Assembly (NCBI RefSeq): GCF_001429185.1
Contig: NZ_LMIW01000008.1
Location: forward strand, 186,001-250,000
From: Terrabacter sp. Root85
Lineage (GTDB): Bacteria > Actinomycetota > Actinomycetes > Actinomycetales > Dermatophilaceae
Direction: 5' to 3'
DNA length: 64,000 nucleotides
Numbering within the stretch: the stretch's first letter is position 1; each line of letters opens with the position of its first letter. Both the position numbers and the translations under genes were made by a program. Below are positions 1 through 8,976 of this stretch, one piece after another. The notes below the pieces were generated by a model. That model was not told where the DNA came from, did no database searches, and was given only the letters and a program-made list of their open reading frames with translations.

Positions 1-2
1 GG

Positions 3-47
3 GTCCGCCTCGGGCGTCTCCGGGAGCTCGGGGGGACTCGGCCGTGA
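3..47 (+). CDS. C-terminal end of an upstream gene (partial)
   Basis: An open frame enters from the left edge and ends with TGA at 45-47, overlapping the GTG start of the next gene in a GTGA arrangement. Only about 14 codons are visible (ending ...LRELGGTRP), too few to identify. Because the next gene is a NIF3-type domain protein, the missing gene could belong to the NIF3/YqfO family, but that is a guess from context only. Confidence 0.35.
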   Translation, partial: VRLGRLRELGGTRP

Positions 48-391
48 CCGCCGTGCCGGGGCGCGGGCCCCTCGACGTCCTCGTCGTCTACGTCCCCGTC
101 GGCGACACCGACGCAGTGCTCGGGGCGCTCTTCGCCGCCGGGGCCGGGGCGGTCGGCGACTACCGCGAGTGCGCCTTCGTCACCCGCGGCACGGGACAGT
201 TCCGGCCGGTCGAGGGTGCGACCCCGACGATCGGCGTCGTCGGGGACCTCGAGAAGGTCGCCGAGAACCGCGTCGAGGTCGTCCTCGAGCGGAGGCTGCG
301 GGCCGACGTCGTCGCCGCGCTCCGGGCCGCGCACCCCTACGAGGAGCCGGCCTTCCACGTCCTCGAGACCGCCGACGTCGACCCGGCCTGA
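44..391 (+). CDS. YqfO/NIF3-type CutA-like domain protein
   Basis: A 115-residue protein matching the stand-alone version of the PII/CutA-like insert domain found inside NIF3/YqfO proteins. Recognisable family landmarks are the GDYRECAF segment (about residues 38-45), TGQFRP (about 50-55) and the C-terminal HPYEEPAFHV motif (about 96-105). The family is small, soluble and probably oligomeric; a metal- or nucleotide-related role has been suggested but no reaction is established. GTG start at 44 overlaps the preceding stop by 4 bp, so it is probably translationally coupled to the truncated upstream gene. It converges on the broken SDR gene, with two small hairpins between them. Confidence 0.8.
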   Translation: MTAVPGRGPLDVLVVYVPVGDTDAVLGALFAAGAGAVGDYRECAFVTRGTGQFRPVEGATPTIGVVGDLEKVAENRVEVVLERRLRADVVAALRAAHPYEEPAFHVLETADVDPA

Positions 392-420
392 CGGTTCGGC
401 GCCCAGGTCGGTATGCCGTC

Positions 421-489
421 CGGCGCAGGAACTGCGCCATGGCCCGGTCTCGTGCACGGCGGAGGTGGGTTCGGCGCAGGAACTCCGCC
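421..489. repeat. Tandem short hairpin repeat in convergent intergenic gap
   Basis: CGGCGCAGGAACT occurs twice, at 421-433 and 472-484. The first copy forms a perfect 7-bp hairpin with a GAA loop (GGCGCAG-GAA-CTGCGCC, 422-438). The second copy forms the same hairpin with one mismatch (473-489). The pair lies between the convergent genes ending at 391 and 505, so it may act as a bidirectional terminator or be a small mobile or duplicated repeat unit. Confidence 0.6.
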
Positions 490-504
490 GCGGCGCGGTC
501 CGGC

Positions 505-1303
505 TCAGGAGGTCTTGAAGCCGCCGTTGCTGTGGAGCAGCTGGCCGTTGATCCAGCCGCCCTGCTCCGAGAGCAGGAAACGCACGAGGTCGGCCGTGTC
601 GCGCGGCGTGCCGAGTCGGCCGGCCGGGGTGTCGGCGGTGCCGAGCGCCCGGATCCGGTCGTCCATCCAGCCCGTGTCGATCGGACCGGGGTTGATGACG
701 TTGGCCCGCACCCCGCGGTCCGCCAGCTCGACGGCCGCCGCGATGACGATGCGGTCGAGGGCACCCTTGCTCGAGCCGTAGGGCAGGTTGTGCGCGGTGT
801 GGTCGCTCGTCAGGGCCACGACGTGGGCGGCGGCAGGCCCGACGGGCTCCTGGACCGGCAGCCGCCCGGCCACGGCCCGGATGAGGAGCCACGTGGCGCG
901 GGCGTTGACGGCGTAGTGCCGCTCCCAGCTCTCGAGCGAGGTCGTGAGGATCCCCGCTGTCGACCGACTCGCAGTGCGACATGACGAGGCCGGTCACGGG
1001 TCCGAGTCGCCCCGTCGCCGTGGCGACGAGCGCCTCGGGGACAGCCGGGTCCGAGAGGTCGCCGGGCAGGAGCTCGACGCGGCGACCCAGGGCTCGGCAC
1101 TCGTCGGCGACGGCTGCCGGGTCGTCGGCGCCGCGCTCGTAGCCGAGCCGATCGTCGTAGGGCTGCCAGTGCCCGAGGGCGAGGTCCCAGCCGTCCGCGG
1201 CGAGTCCGAGGGCGAGCTCGGAGCCGATCGAGCGACGCCTGCCGACCCCGGTGACGAGGGCGACCCGGGGGCGCGTGGACGGGACGGGGGAGGCGGACGA
1301 CAT
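505..1303 (-). pseudogene. Short-chain dehydrogenase/reductase, frameshifted
   Basis: Two halves of one SDR lie in different frames. The N-terminal half starts at ATG 1303 (Shine-Dalgarno GAAGGA 8 nt upstream) and carries the Rossmann glycine motif VTGVGRRRSIGSELA, reading through MSHCESVDSG. The C-terminal half, from about 950 down to the TGA at 505, reads ILTTSLESW... and carries the active site LTSD...PYGSSKG (Ser-Tyr-Lys) and the INPGPIDTGW segment. Deleting one G from the GGGG run (CCCC at 952-955 on the + strand) restores a single uninterrupted SDR of ordinary length, about 265 residues. Either a recent inactivating +1 insertion or a homopolymer sequencing error; all catalytic residues are otherwise intact, favouring a very recent event or an error. 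Likely an NAD(P)H-dependent oxidoreductase of unknown substrate. Confidence 0.85.
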
Positions 1304-1450
1304 GGCGCCCATCCTTCGCAGTTCGGACAACGCTCGACAACCGGTTTGCCTCGTCCCAGCCCTCCCGGCAGGCCCACGGCGTGCGCGCGGACGACGGGGG
1401 ACGGCATACGCCAGGGGTCTGGTGGTGAGCGTCACGCCAGAGGCGTGCGG

Positions 1451-1468
1451 ACTGAGCGGGCGCTCAGT
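1451..1468. promoter_or_regulatory. TetR-type palindromic operator upstream of etfBA
   Basis: ACTGAGCGGGCGCTCAGT is a perfect palindrome with 8-bp arms and a 2-nt centre, about 80 nt before the etfB start and in the gap that also holds the SDR start on the other strand. The architecture matches operators of TetR-family regulators of fatty-acid and acyl-CoA catabolism, consistent with control of an electron-transfer flavoprotein. The regulator is not encoded next to it. Confidence 0.6.
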
Positions 1469-1549
1469 GAGAGGATGGACGGCAGTGCCGGAGCGACCTC
1501 CGGCAGTTCCATGAGCACCACCACCAGCAACGGAAGAGGACGTTCACCC

Positions 1550-2332
1550 ATGAACATCGTCGTCTGTGTCAAGTACGTGCCGGACGCCCAGGCCGAGCGC
1601 ACGTTCAACGCATCTGACAACACGACCGACCGCGAGAACGTCGACGGCCTGCTGTCGGAGCTCGACGAGTACGCGGTCGAGGAGGCCCTCAAGATCGTCG
1701 AGGCCGGCGAGGGTGAGGTCACCGTCCTGACGGTGGGCCCCGACGCCGCCGCCGACGCCATCAAGAAGGCTCTGCAGATGGGCGCCGACAAGGGTGTGCA
1801 CGTCAACGACGACGCCATCCACGGCTCCGACGCGATCGCGACCTCGCTCGTCCTCGCCGAGGCCATCAAGAAGATCGGGGACGTCGACCTCGTCGTCACC
1901 GGCATGGCCTCCACCGACGGCACCATGGGTGTCGTGCCCGCGATGCTCGCCGAGCGGCTCGGCCTGCCGGCCGTGACGTTCGCGTCCGAGCTGACCGTCG
2001 AGGGCACCACGGCGACGATCCGCCGCGACGGCGACGCCTCCACCCAGACGATCACGGCCACGCTGCCGGCGCTCGTGTCGGTCACCGACCAGATCAACGA
2101 GCCGCGCTACCCCTCGTTCAAGGGGATCATGGCCGCGAAGAAGAAGCCCGTCGAGCAGTGGAGCCTCGCCGACCTCGGCGTGGACGCCGCGCAGGTCGGC
2201 CTCGACGCCGCGTGGACGAAGGTCGAGTCCTTCGCCGCCCGTCCGCCGCGCTCGCAGGGCGAGATCGTCGCCGACGAGGGCGATGGCGGCAGCAAGCTCG
2301 CCGCCTTCCTCACCGAGCGCAAGTTCGTCTGA
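1550..2332 (+). CDS. etfB: Electron transfer flavoprotein beta subunit
   Basis: 260 residues, the usual length for EtfB. It begins MNIVVCVKYVPD and shows the conserved nucleotide-binding region around GADKGVHV and the segment VVTGMASTDGTMGVVPAMLAERLG. EtfB pairs with EtfA to carry electrons from acyl-CoA and other flavin dehydrogenases to the ETF:quinone oxidoreductase; the beta subunit binds AMP. The ATG at 1550 is preceded by GGAAGAGGA about 9 nt away, which decides the start over a much longer open frame running upstream. Followed after 41 nt by etfA, so a two-gene operon, equivalent to M. tuberculosis fixA-fixB. A palindromic operator candidate lies about 80 nt upstream. Confidence 0.96.
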   Translation: MNIVVCVKYVPDAQAERTFNASDNTTDRENVDGLLSELDEYAVEEALKIVEAGEGEVTVLTVGPDAAADAIKKALQMGADKGVHVNDDAIHGSDAIATSLVLAEAIKKIGDVDLVVTGMASTDGTMGVVPAMLAERLGLPAVTFASELTVEGTTATIRRDGDASTQTITATLPALVSVTDQINEPRYPSFKGIMAAKKKPVEQWSLADLGVDAAQVGLDAAWTKVESFAARPPRSQGEIVADEGDGGSKLAAFLTERKFV

Positions 2333-2373
2333 CCTGCCCCTGACCTTCCCAGCCAGCAAAGGAGATCCGCACC

Positions 2374-3339
2374 ATGGCTGAAGTACTCGTGCTCGTCGAC
2401 CACGTCGAGGGCAAGGTCCGCAAGACCACGTCCGAGCTGCTGACGATCGCCCGCCGCCTCGGCGAGCCGTCCGCCGTCTTCGTCGGCCCCGGTTTCGACG
2501 CCGCCAAGGAGACCCTCGCCCGCTTCGGCGCCGAGAAGATCTACCGCGTCGAGTCGCCCGAGGTGCTCGAGCACCTCGTCGTCCCCCAGGCCGAGCTGCT
2601 CGCCCAGCTCGTCTCCTCGACGTCCCCGGCCGCGGTCCTCGTGCCGTCCTCGCCGGAGGGCAAGGAGATCGCCGCCCGCCTCGCCGTCAAGACCGAGTCG
2701 GGCCTCATCACCGACGCCGTCGACGTCCAGGCCACTGGTGACGGCAGCGGTGGCGTCGCGACGACGCAGTCGGTCTTCGCCGGCTCCTACACCGTGTCGG
2801 CCACCGTCACGAAGGGCACGCCCATCGTCGCCGTGAAGCCCAACTCGGCCACCCCCGAGGAGGTCGCGGGTGCGGCCGCCGACGAGGTCGTCGACTTCAC
2901 CCCGTCCGACGCCGCCAAGGGCGCGAAGATCACCGAGTCCAAGCCGAAGCAGGCCACCGGCCGCCCCGAGCTGACCGAGGCCGCCATCGTGGTCTCCGGT
3001 GGACGTGGCACCGGCGGCGACTTCTCCAAGGTCGAGGACTTCGCCGACTCGCTCGGTGCCGCCGTCGGTGCCTCGCGTGCCGCGGTTGACGCCGGGTGGT
3101 ACCCCCACACCTCGCAGGTCGGCCAGACCGGCAAGCAGGTGAGCCCGCAGCTCTACGTCGCGTGCGGCATCTCCGGTGCCATCCAGCACCGCGCCGGCAT
3201 GCAGACGTCCAAGACGATCGTGGCCGTCAACAAGGACAACGAGGCCCCGATCTTCGAGCTCGTCGACTTCGGCGTCGTGGGCGACCTCTTCAACGTCCTC
3301 CCGCAGGCGACCGAGGCGATCACGGCCGCCAAGGACTGA
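2374..3339 (+). CDS. etfA: Electron transfer flavoprotein alpha subunit
   Basis: 321 residues, typical EtfA length. The C-terminal FAD-binding domain is clear: [10 protein letters not shown], then [20 protein letters not shown] and [13 protein letters not shown], then [11 protein letters not shown]. Residues 1-180 form the less conserved N-terminal domain. It holds FAD in the EtfAB heterodimer and delivers electrons from dehydrogenases to the respiratory chain. A good AAAGGAGAT Shine-Dalgarno sits just before the ATG at 2374. Second gene of the etfBA operon, closed by a very strong hairpin at 3370-3417. Confidence 0.96.
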   Translation: MAEVLVLVDHVEGKVRKTTSELLTIARRLGEPSAVFVGPGFDAAKETLARFGAEKIYRVESPEVLEHLVVPQAELLAQLVSSTSPAAVLVPSSPEGKEIAARLAVKTESGLITDAVDVQATGDGSGGVATTQSVFAGSYTVSATVTKGTPIVAVKPNSATPEEVAGAAADEVVDFTPSDAAKGAKITESKPKQATGRPELTEAAIVVSGGRGTGGDFSKVEDFADSLGAAVGASRAAVDAGWYPHTSQVGQTGKQVSPQLYVACGISGAIQHRAGMQTSKTIVAVNKDNEAPIFELVDFGVVGDLFNVLPQATEAITAAKD

Positions 3340-3369
3340 CCGCCCCCGTCGGGCCGAGTGCCCGACGCC

Positions 3370-3417
3370 GCACGACGGCGGCCCCCGACCACGAAAGGTC
3401 GGGGGCCGCCGTCGTGC
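3370..3417. terminator. Bidirectional terminator after etfA
   Basis: A perfect 21-bp stem (3370-3390 with 3397-3417) with loop ACGAAA, between the etfA stop and the convergent gene ending at 3435. No U-tract follows on either strand, as is usual in high-GC actinobacteria. Confidence 0.9.
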
Positions 3418-3434
3418 GAGCACGAGGCCGACCC

Positions 3435-3920
3435 TCAGGCCGCCTCGGAGTCGAGGTCGACCCGCGACGACAGCCGGATCCAGCTCTCGAGCCGCTGCCG
3501 GTTGAAGGCGTATGCCGAACGCCCCGTCCCGAGGGTCCACCATCCTCCGCGCAGCGCCTCCGACGGCAGGCGCACCGGTCGCCCCTGCCCGTGACGCCAC
3601 TCGAGCCGTCCGCTCGACGACACGCGCCGTACGTTGCGCCGGTCGATCGTCGTCGTCATCAGGGTGTTGTGCACGCGCAGGCGCTTCGTCCCGAGGTCGA
3701 TGCGGGCCGACCACGCCCGCCAGGCGAGGGCGAGCGCGAGGGCCAGGCACACGGCATACGTCATCGTCGCGGGCAGCGACGGGACGAGGCGCACGAGCAG
3801 GCGGGCCACGAAGTAGCCGATGGCGGGACAGGCCAGGGCCGCGACGGCCCGGTGGCCGGCGGGCGCGCGCAGCCGGCTGCCGCCGGTGCCCTCGTGCCTG
3901 CCACCCATGGGGCCGATCAT
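3435..3920 (-). CDS. PH-domain membrane protein, bPH_6-like
   Basis: A 161-residue protein with two hydrophobic segments near the N-terminus (about residues 24-40 and 49-68) followed by a region of about 80 residues, ARIDLGTKRLRVHN...DRRNVRRV...RPVRLPSEAL, which resembles the bacterial PH-like domain (bPH_6) found in many small actinobacterial membrane proteins. Function unknown; such proteins are thought to be envelope-associated. The start is uncertain: ATG 3920 (MIGPMGG) and ATG 3908 are both possible and neither has a clear Shine-Dalgarno. Converges on etfA. Confidence 0.7.
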   Translation of the reverse strand: MIGPMGGRHEGTGGSRLRAPAGHRAVAALACPAIGYFVARLLVRLVPSLPATMTYAVCLALALALAWRAWSARIDLGTKRLRVHNTLMTTTIDRRNVRRVSSSGRLEWRHGQGRPVRLPSEALRGGWWTLGTGRSAYAFNRQRLESWIRLSSRVDLDSEAA

Positions 3921-3984
3921 AGGCAGACCGGCCCCACGGGTGGGGTGGACGGGTGATGCGTGTGGTGCTGGGTGCGCCCCGGCG

Positions 3985-5502
3985 TCAGGGACGGATCGCG
4001 GTGGCCGCCGCCACGACGTCGACGAGGCCGTGACCCTTGTCGAACGACGTCGTGCCGTTGCCGGCCGGGTCGCTGACGTAGGCGGCTCCGTCGGCGTACT
4101 TCCAGGCCGTCGCCTTGATGGCGGCCTCGACCTGGGCCGGCGTCGCGCTCGGGTTGGCCTGGAAGAGCTGGGCGACGATTCCCGAGATGTGCGGCGTCGC
4201 CATCGAGGTGCCGCTGATCGTGTTGTAGTCGCCGTTGTTGCGCGGGTCGCCGCCCGTCGTGCAGATCGGCAGGTAGATCCGGCACGACGACGTGATGCCC
4301 TCACCCGGCGCCGAGATGTCGGGGTAGGAGGCGAACTGCCCCGAGCGCCCGCGCGAGCTGAAGTCGCTGACCGTGCCGCCCCGGGTGCCGGTGTCCTGGT
4401 CGTTGTACGACGCGACGGAGATGATGCCGCCCGTCGGGTCCTGGCCGGGAGGGTTGGAGAGGTTGGCGGACCCGTCGCCGCCGTCGTTGCCGTTGGCCCA
4501 GACCGAGACGACGCCCTCGCCGACGAGCGCGCGCTGGAGCTTGACCGTCGCCGAGTTCGGGTCGAACTCGCCGCCGCCCGTCGGTCCGTAGGAGTTGCTC
4601 GTGACCTTGATCGGCGGGCAGGTGCTGGCCGGGACGCCCGCGCCGCAGGGCGCGGCGTGGTGCTCGAGGACCCAGTTGAGCGCCGAGTCGGCGCCGACGA
4701 TGAGCAGCACGGCGCCGGTGCTCAGGCTGACGATGCTCGCGCCGGGGGCGGCCCCGTGCATCTTCGTGCCGTCGGACAGGGTGACGTCGCGCCCGGCGAC
4801 GATGCCGGAGACGTGCATGCCGTGACCGCCTGCGGCGAGCAGGTCGGTGTTGAGGCTGCCGGCGTCGACGGGCTGGCAGGGGAGCAGCTCGAGCGGGTCG
4901 CACACCATCTTGAGGTTCTTGACGACGGCCGAGGTGCCGTCGGCGTTCTGGAGGAACGGGTGCGTCGGGTCGACGCCGGAGTCGATGACGGCCACGCTGA
5001 CACCGGAGCCGTCGAGGGCCGTGCCGTTCGCCCCCGTGAGGGTCGCCCGGGCCTCGGAGCCGCGGGTGGCCGTGTTGGACGTCGACAGGAACATGTCGAT
5101 GGGCTGGTTGCCCTCGACGTACGTGACGCCGGGGACGGAGCGCACGGCGTCGATCTGCAGGGGGAGCCCGGCCGCGACGACGACACCGATCTTGTCGTAG
5201 GTGTCGCGGACCGTGAGCCCGGACGCGGTGGCGGCCCGGCGTGCGGCCCCGACGTCCGTCGCGTGGACGAGGACCGTCGTCGGCGTGACGGCGGACAGGG
5301 TCGACCAGTGCTGCGCGAGCCACGTCGACAGCGGTGCGCGGGCCTGGCCGGTGCCCAGCAGGCCGGCGGCGGCGCCGGACGGCGCGGACTGCGGACCGGA
5401 CGAGGCCGGCGACGCGGCGGCGACGGTGGCCGAGGTCAGGGCGGTGGCTGCTGCCAGGGTGACCGTTCCGAGACGGAGGCGGCGTGAGGCGGTCAATCGC
5501 AT
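3985..5502 (-). CDS. Secreted subtilisin-like serine protease (S8 family)
   Basis: 505 residues with a Sec signal peptide (Arg-rich n-region, hydrophobic stretch, cleavage likely near residue 29-31). A probable inhibitor propeptide covers about 55-140. The S8 catalytic domain has Asp174 (AVIDSGVD), His227 (GHGMHVSG) and Ser433 (SGTSMATPH). The oxyanion Asn is probably Asn339 in NGNDGG, and SNSYG (302-306) is also conserved. Cysteine pairs (about 201/209, 286/295, 407/414) suggest disulfides outside the cell. ATG 5502 is preceded by GAGGGA; a longer frame upstream has no signal peptide and was rejected. It acts as an exported endopeptidase; no membrane anchor is visible. It stands alone, 190 bp from the divergent iscS promoter. 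Confidence 0.93.
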   Translation of the reverse strand: MRLTASRRLRLGTVTLAAATALTSATVAAASPASSGPQSAPSGAAAGLLGTGQARAPLSTWLAQHWSTLSAVTPTTVLVHATDVGAARRAATASGLTVRDTYDKIGVVVAAGLPLQIDAVRSVPGVTYVEGNQPIDMFLSTSNTATRGSEARATLTGANGTALDGSGVSVAVIDSGVDPTHPFLQNADGTSAVVKNLKMVCDPLELLPCQPVDAGSLNTDLLAAGGHGMHVSGIVAGRDVTLSDGTKMHGAAPGASIVSLSTGAVLLIVGADSALNWVLEHHAAPCGAGVPASTCPPIKVTSNSYGPTGGGEFDPNSATVKLQRALVGEGVVSVWANGNDGGDGSANLSNPPGQDPTGGIISVASYNDQDTGTRGGTVSDFSSRGRSGQFASYPDISAPGEGITSSCRIYLPICTTGGDPRNNGDYNTISGTSMATPHISGIVAQLFQANPSATPAQVEAAIKATAWKYADGAAYVSDPAGNGTTSFDKGHGLVDVVAAATAIRP

Positions 5503-5679
5503 GAGATCCCTCTCTGCTGGGCCACCCCACGTCAGTGGAGGGTGGCGACGTGACTGGCCAACGAGGGGGCGCGGTGTGAGGTTACGCACGGGTAGCCGGC
5601 GGGACGGCATACGCCATCGCCCACGGGAGTGGGTGGACGCCTCGTCCTGCGGCCGTCCGGCCGGGGTGTCCGGGCGTCC

Positions 5680-5685
5680 TAGAAT
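5680..5685 (+). promoter_or_regulatory. Leaderless -10 element for iscS
   Basis: TAGAAT lies 6 nt before the GTG start at 5692, so transcription should begin at or next to the start codon. No convincing -35 hexamer and no Shine-Dalgarno. Confidence 0.6.
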
Positions 5686-5691
5686 CGGTGG

Positions 5692-6882
5692 GTGACTGCC
5701 TATCTCGACCATGCGGCGACCACGCCGATGCTCCCCGCCGCCCTCGCGGCGATGACGGAGCAGCTGGCGGTCGTGGGCAACGCCTCGTCCCTGCACCGCA
5801 CGGGTCGCGCCGCGCGCCGGGCCGTCGAGGAGTCGCGCGAGAGGATCGCCCGCTGCCTCGGTGCGCGACCCTCCGAGATCGTCTTCACCTCCGGTGGCAC
5901 GGAGTCGGACAACCTCGCCGTCAAGGGCACGTACTGGTCCCGCCGGGATCGCGACCCGGCGCGGGTGCGCCTCCTCGTCGGCGCCACCGAGCACCACGCC
6001 GTGCTCGACTGCGTCGACTTCCTCGTCGCGCACGACGGTGCCAAGGTGACGTGGCTCGACTGCACGCCCGAGGGTGTCGTCGAGCCCGCGACCGTGCGCG
6101 CCGCCATCGAGTCCGACCCCGACTCGGTCGCCCTCGTCTCGGTGATGTGGGCCAACAACGAGGTCGGAGCCGTCCAGGACGTCCGTGCCATCGCCGACGT
6201 GGCGCACGAGTTCGGGGTGCCGTTCCACACCGACGCCGTGCAGGCGGCCGGGCACCTGGCCGTCGACTTCGAGGCGAGCGGCGCCGACCTCATGTCGGTG
6301 ACCGCGCACAAGCTCGGCGGTCCCATCGGCGTCGGCGCCCTCGTGCTGCGCCGTGACGCGAAGCTCGTCCCGCTGACGCACGGCGGCGGGCAGGAGCGGC
6401 AGGTGCGGTCCGGCACCCTCGACACCCCGGCCATCGTCGGCTTCGCTACCGCGCTCACCGAGGCCACGGCCTCGATCGAGGCCGAGTCGGCGCGGCTCGT
6501 CGCGCTGCGCGACGACCTCATCGAGCGCGCCATGGCGATCGCCCCGGACATCCGGCCGTCCGGGGTCTGGCGCCGTGGCGAGGGCGTGAGCCGGCTCCCC
6601 GGCAACGTGCACCTGCTCGTGCCCGGGTGCGACGGTGACTCCCTGCTCTACCTGCTCGACGCTGCGGGGGTCTCCTGCTCGACGGGGTCGGCGTGCCAGG
6701 CCGGCGTGCCCCAGCCCAGCCACGTGCTGCTCGCGATGGGGGTCGCCGAGAGCGACGCCCGGGGCGCCCTGCGCCTGACGCTCGGGCACACCTCGACCCA
6801 GGCCGACGTCGACACGTTCGTCGACGCGCTGCCCGCTGCCATCGAGCGCGCGCGCCGCGCGCGGGAGGCGACCGCGTCGTGA
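5692..6882 (+). CDS. iscS: Cysteine desulfurase
   Basis: 396-residue PLP enzyme of the NifS/IscS class (aminotransferase class V fold). It starts with the family signature [10 protein letters not shown]. It has the PLP-stacking ATEHHAVL (His101/His102), Asp181 and Gln184 in HTDAVQAAG, the Schiff-base Lys207 in [10 protein letters not shown], and the persulfide-forming Cys335 in STGSACQAG. It takes sulfur from cysteine and hands it on as persulfide. The 4-bp GTGA overlap with mnmA indicates that the main acceptor here is tRNA thiolation, although Fe-S cluster supply is also possible. The start fits a leaderless transcript. M. tuberculosis has the same pair (Rv3025c-Rv3024c). Confidence 0.94.
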   Translation: MTAYLDHAATTPMLPAALAAMTEQLAVVGNASSLHRTGRAARRAVEESRERIARCLGARPSEIVFTSGGTESDNLAVKGTYWSRRDRDPARVRLLVGATEHHAVLDCVDFLVAHDGAKVTWLDCTPEGVVEPATVRAAIESDPDSVALVSVMWANNEVGAVQDVRAIADVAHEFGVPFHTDAVQAAGHLAVDFEASGADLMSVTAHKLGGPIGVGALVLRRDAKLVPLTHGGGQERQVRSGTLDTPAIVGFATALTEATASIEAESARLVALRDDLIERAMAIAPDIRPSGVWRRGEGVSRLPGNVHLLVPGCDGDSLLYLLDAAGVSCSTGSACQAGVPQPSHVLLAMGVAESDARGALRLTLGHTSTQADVDTFVDALPAAIERARRAREATAS

Positions 6883-7985
6883 GGGTCGTGGCGGCGATGA
6901 GCGGTGGCGTCGACTCGGCGGTCGCCGCCGCCCGCATGCTCGACGCCGGTCACGAGGTCGTCGGCGTCCACCTCGCCCTGAGCCAGAGCGCGGCGACGCT
7001 GCGCGAGTCGGCGCGCGGCTGCTGCACCATCGAGGACGCCGGCGACGCCCGTCGGGTGGCCGACGTGCTCGGGATCCCCTTCTACGTCTGGGACATGGCG
7101 GCCCGCTTCAAGCGCGACGTCGTCGACGACTTCCGCGCCGAGTACGCTGCCGGGCGCACGCCCAACCCGTGCCTGCGCTGCAACGAGAAGATCAAGTTCG
7201 CCGCGCTGCTCGACAAGGCGCTGGCCCTCGGCTTCGACGCCGTGGCCACGGGTCACTACGCCCAGGTCGTCGAAGCGGAGGACGGGAACGGGGGAGTGCG
7301 GCGCGAGCTGCACCGCGCCGTCGACATGGCCAAGGACCAGAGCTACGTCCTCGGCGTGCTCGACGCCGACCAGCTGGCCCGGTCGTTCTTCCCGCTCGGT
7401 GACACGACCAAGCCGCGGATTCGCGAGGAGGCGGCCGAGCGGGGCTTCTTCATCGCCAGGAAGCCCGACAGCCACGACATCTGCTTCATCGCCGACGGCG
7501 ACACCAAGGGGTGGCTGACGCGCGAGCTCGGCGAGGCCCCCGGAGACATCGTCGACACGTCCGGTGAGGTCGTGGGCCAGCACGCCGGGGCCTTCGCCTA
7601 CACGGTCGGACAGCGCCGCGGGCTCGCCCTCTCGCGGCCCGCCGCCGACGGCGAGCCGCGCTACGTCGTCGAGGTCCGCACCGAGACCAACCAGGTGGTC
7701 GTCGGCGCCGCCGACCTGCTCGGCGTCAACGCGATCACCGGCGACCATGCCCGCTGGTGCGGCCCGGCGCCGCAGGGCGTCGTGCACGTCGGTGCGCAGG
7801 TGCGTGCGCACGGCGAGGAGTATGCCGCGACGGCCTGGGCCGATGGCGACCGCGTCGAGGTGCGGCTCGAGGGCCGCGTGCGTGGCGTCGCGCCGGGACA
7901 GTCCGTCGTGCTCTACGAGGGCACGCGGGTCGTCGGCTCGGCCACGATCTCCGCCTCTCGGCTGGAGCGAACCCCCGTCGGGTAG
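6879..7985 (+). CDS. mnmA: tRNA-specific 2-thiouridylase
   Basis: 368 residues. It makes the 2-thio group of the wobble uridine in Lys, Glu and Gln tRNAs using sulfur from a cysteine desulfurase and ATP. The N-terminal PP-loop [13 protein letters not shown] (residues 5-17) binds ATP. The catalytic Cys is in [11 protein letters not shown] and the second Cys in [17 protein letters not shown] and [10 protein letters not shown] are further family signatures. The C-terminal beta-barrel covers roughly residues 275-368. GTG 6879 overlaps the iscS stop, so translation is coupled; an upstream extension in the same frame is a shadow of iscS. Confidence 0.96.
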   Translation: MRVVAAMSGGVDSAVAAARMLDAGHEVVGVHLALSQSAATLRESARGCCTIEDAGDARRVADVLGIPFYVWDMAARFKRDVVDDFRAEYAAGRTPNPCLRCNEKIKFAALLDKALALGFDAVATGHYAQVVEAEDGNGGVRRELHRAVDMAKDQSYVLGVLDADQLARSFFPLGDTTKPRIREEAAERGFFIARKPDSHDICFIADGDTKGWLTRELGEAPGDIVDTSGEVVGQHAGAFAYTVGQRRGLALSRPAADGEPRYVVEVRTETNQVVVGAADLLGVNAITGDHARWCGPAPQGVVHVGAQVRAHGEEYAATAWADGDRVEVRLEGRVRGVAPGQSVVLYEGTRVVGSATISASRLERTPVG

Positions 7986-7998
7986 CCGGGAGGCGACC

Positions 7999-8892
7999 TC
8001 AGTCCAGCGAGCGGCGCCACGTGACGGTGCGGGCGCGCGGTCGGAAGCCCAGGGCGCGGTAGAGCCGCTGGGGACCCGGGTAGTCGTCGTCGCCGCGCGG
8101 GCTCACCTGTGCGACAGAGGCGCCCACCTCGGCGAGCCGGTGCAGGGCGGCGAGCGTCACGGCTCCTGCGAGTCCGCGACCGCGGTGCTCGGGCACGCAC
8201 CCCACCGGCTCGACGAGACCCGCGCCGTGGGCCGGGTCGAGCCACACGAGGGCCGAGGCCACCATGGTGTCGTCGGCGTCGAGGGCGACCCAGTCGAGGT
8301 CGTGGCGGTAGGGCCACGCGCCCATGAGCTGCTCGTAGGCCCGCTCGTCGACCTTCGACGGGCCCACGTCGGACCACGAGGCGGCGTGGACGGCAGCGCG
8401 GGCGCGGGCCTCGTGCGGCTCGATGTGACGGAAGGTGTAGCCCGGGACGTCCGGCACCGGCGGAAGATCGGCGAGGTCGAGCTCGTGGTGCGTGAAGAAG
8501 GGCTCGTCCGCGTGCGGCTCGAATCCTGCTGCGGCGAGGGCCTGCTCGGCGACATCTCCCTCCATGACGAGGGCCGACTGCGTCTCTGCGTCGCTCACCT
8601 CCTCGAACCAGTCGACGACCTCCGCGGCGACCTCGGGCCGCGCGGGGTCGACCTGGAGCTCGAACCAGTCCGGCGCCTCGGCCCAGCCGAAGCCGACGAC
8701 CTCGCCGCCGTCGGTCCAGAGGGCGATGGCCTCGTCGTCGTCGAGACCCATCGGGTCGACCGGCCGGTAGTAGCGGCTCCACGCGAGCTGACCGGGGTGG
8801 AAGCGGGAGGCGGGTGTCCAGAGCCGCGAGGCAAGGCCCTGCATCGCCCGCAGGTCTGCAGGTCCCGAGAAGTCATGGCGGCGCACCGGCAT
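7999..8892 (-). CDS. GNAT-family acetyltransferase, two-domain
   Basis: 297 residues. The C-terminal half carries the acetyl-CoA binding motif VGCVPEHRGRGLAGAVTLAAL and the end motif YRALGFRPRARTVTW typical of GNAT enzymes. The N-terminal half is a degenerate GNAT-like fold. Substrate unknown; nothing nearby suggests one. It converges on mnmA 14 bp from its stop and diverges from the MetE-like gene. Confidence 0.85.
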   Translation of the reverse strand: MPVRRHDFSGPADLRAMQGLASRLWTPASRFHPGQLAWSRYYRPVDPMGLDDDEAIALWTDGGEVVGFGWAEAPDWFELQVDPARPEVAAEVVDWFEEVSDAETQSALVMEGDVAEQALAAAGFEPHADEPFFTHHELDLADLPPVPDVPGYTFRHIEPHEARARAAVHAASWSDVGPSKVDERAYEQLMGAWPYRHDLDWVALDADDTMVASALVWLDPAHGAGLVEPVGCVPEHRGRGLAGAVTLAALHRLAEVGASVAQVSPRGDDDYPGPQRLYRALGFRPRARTVTWRRSLD

Positions 8893-8964
8893 CACGCTAC
8901 TGCCGTCAGACTCCGGTGGGGCGTCGACCACACCTCGCGGTGCGGTCCCGGATCCGGGTGCGCC

Positions 8965-8970
8965 TAGGCT
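8965..8970 (+). promoter_or_regulatory. Leaderless -10 element for the MetE-like gene
   Basis: TAGGCT ends 6 nt before the GTG at 8977. No Shine-Dalgarno precedes the start, so a leaderless transcript is likely. Confidence 0.6.
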
Positions 8971-8976
8971 GGCGCG

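Noticed and set aside
180-764. 194-codon minus-strand ORF overlapping the NIF3-type gene and SDR
   Set aside because: Arg/Pro/Ser-rich composition typical of an out-of-frame shadow; the real SDR C-terminus is in a different frame at 505-950.
5503-6789. Long in-frame N-terminal extension of the subtilase on the minus strand (934 residues in all)
   Set aside because: It runs antisense through iscS, has no homology-like features, and the protease has a clear Shine-Dalgarno and signal peptide at 5502.
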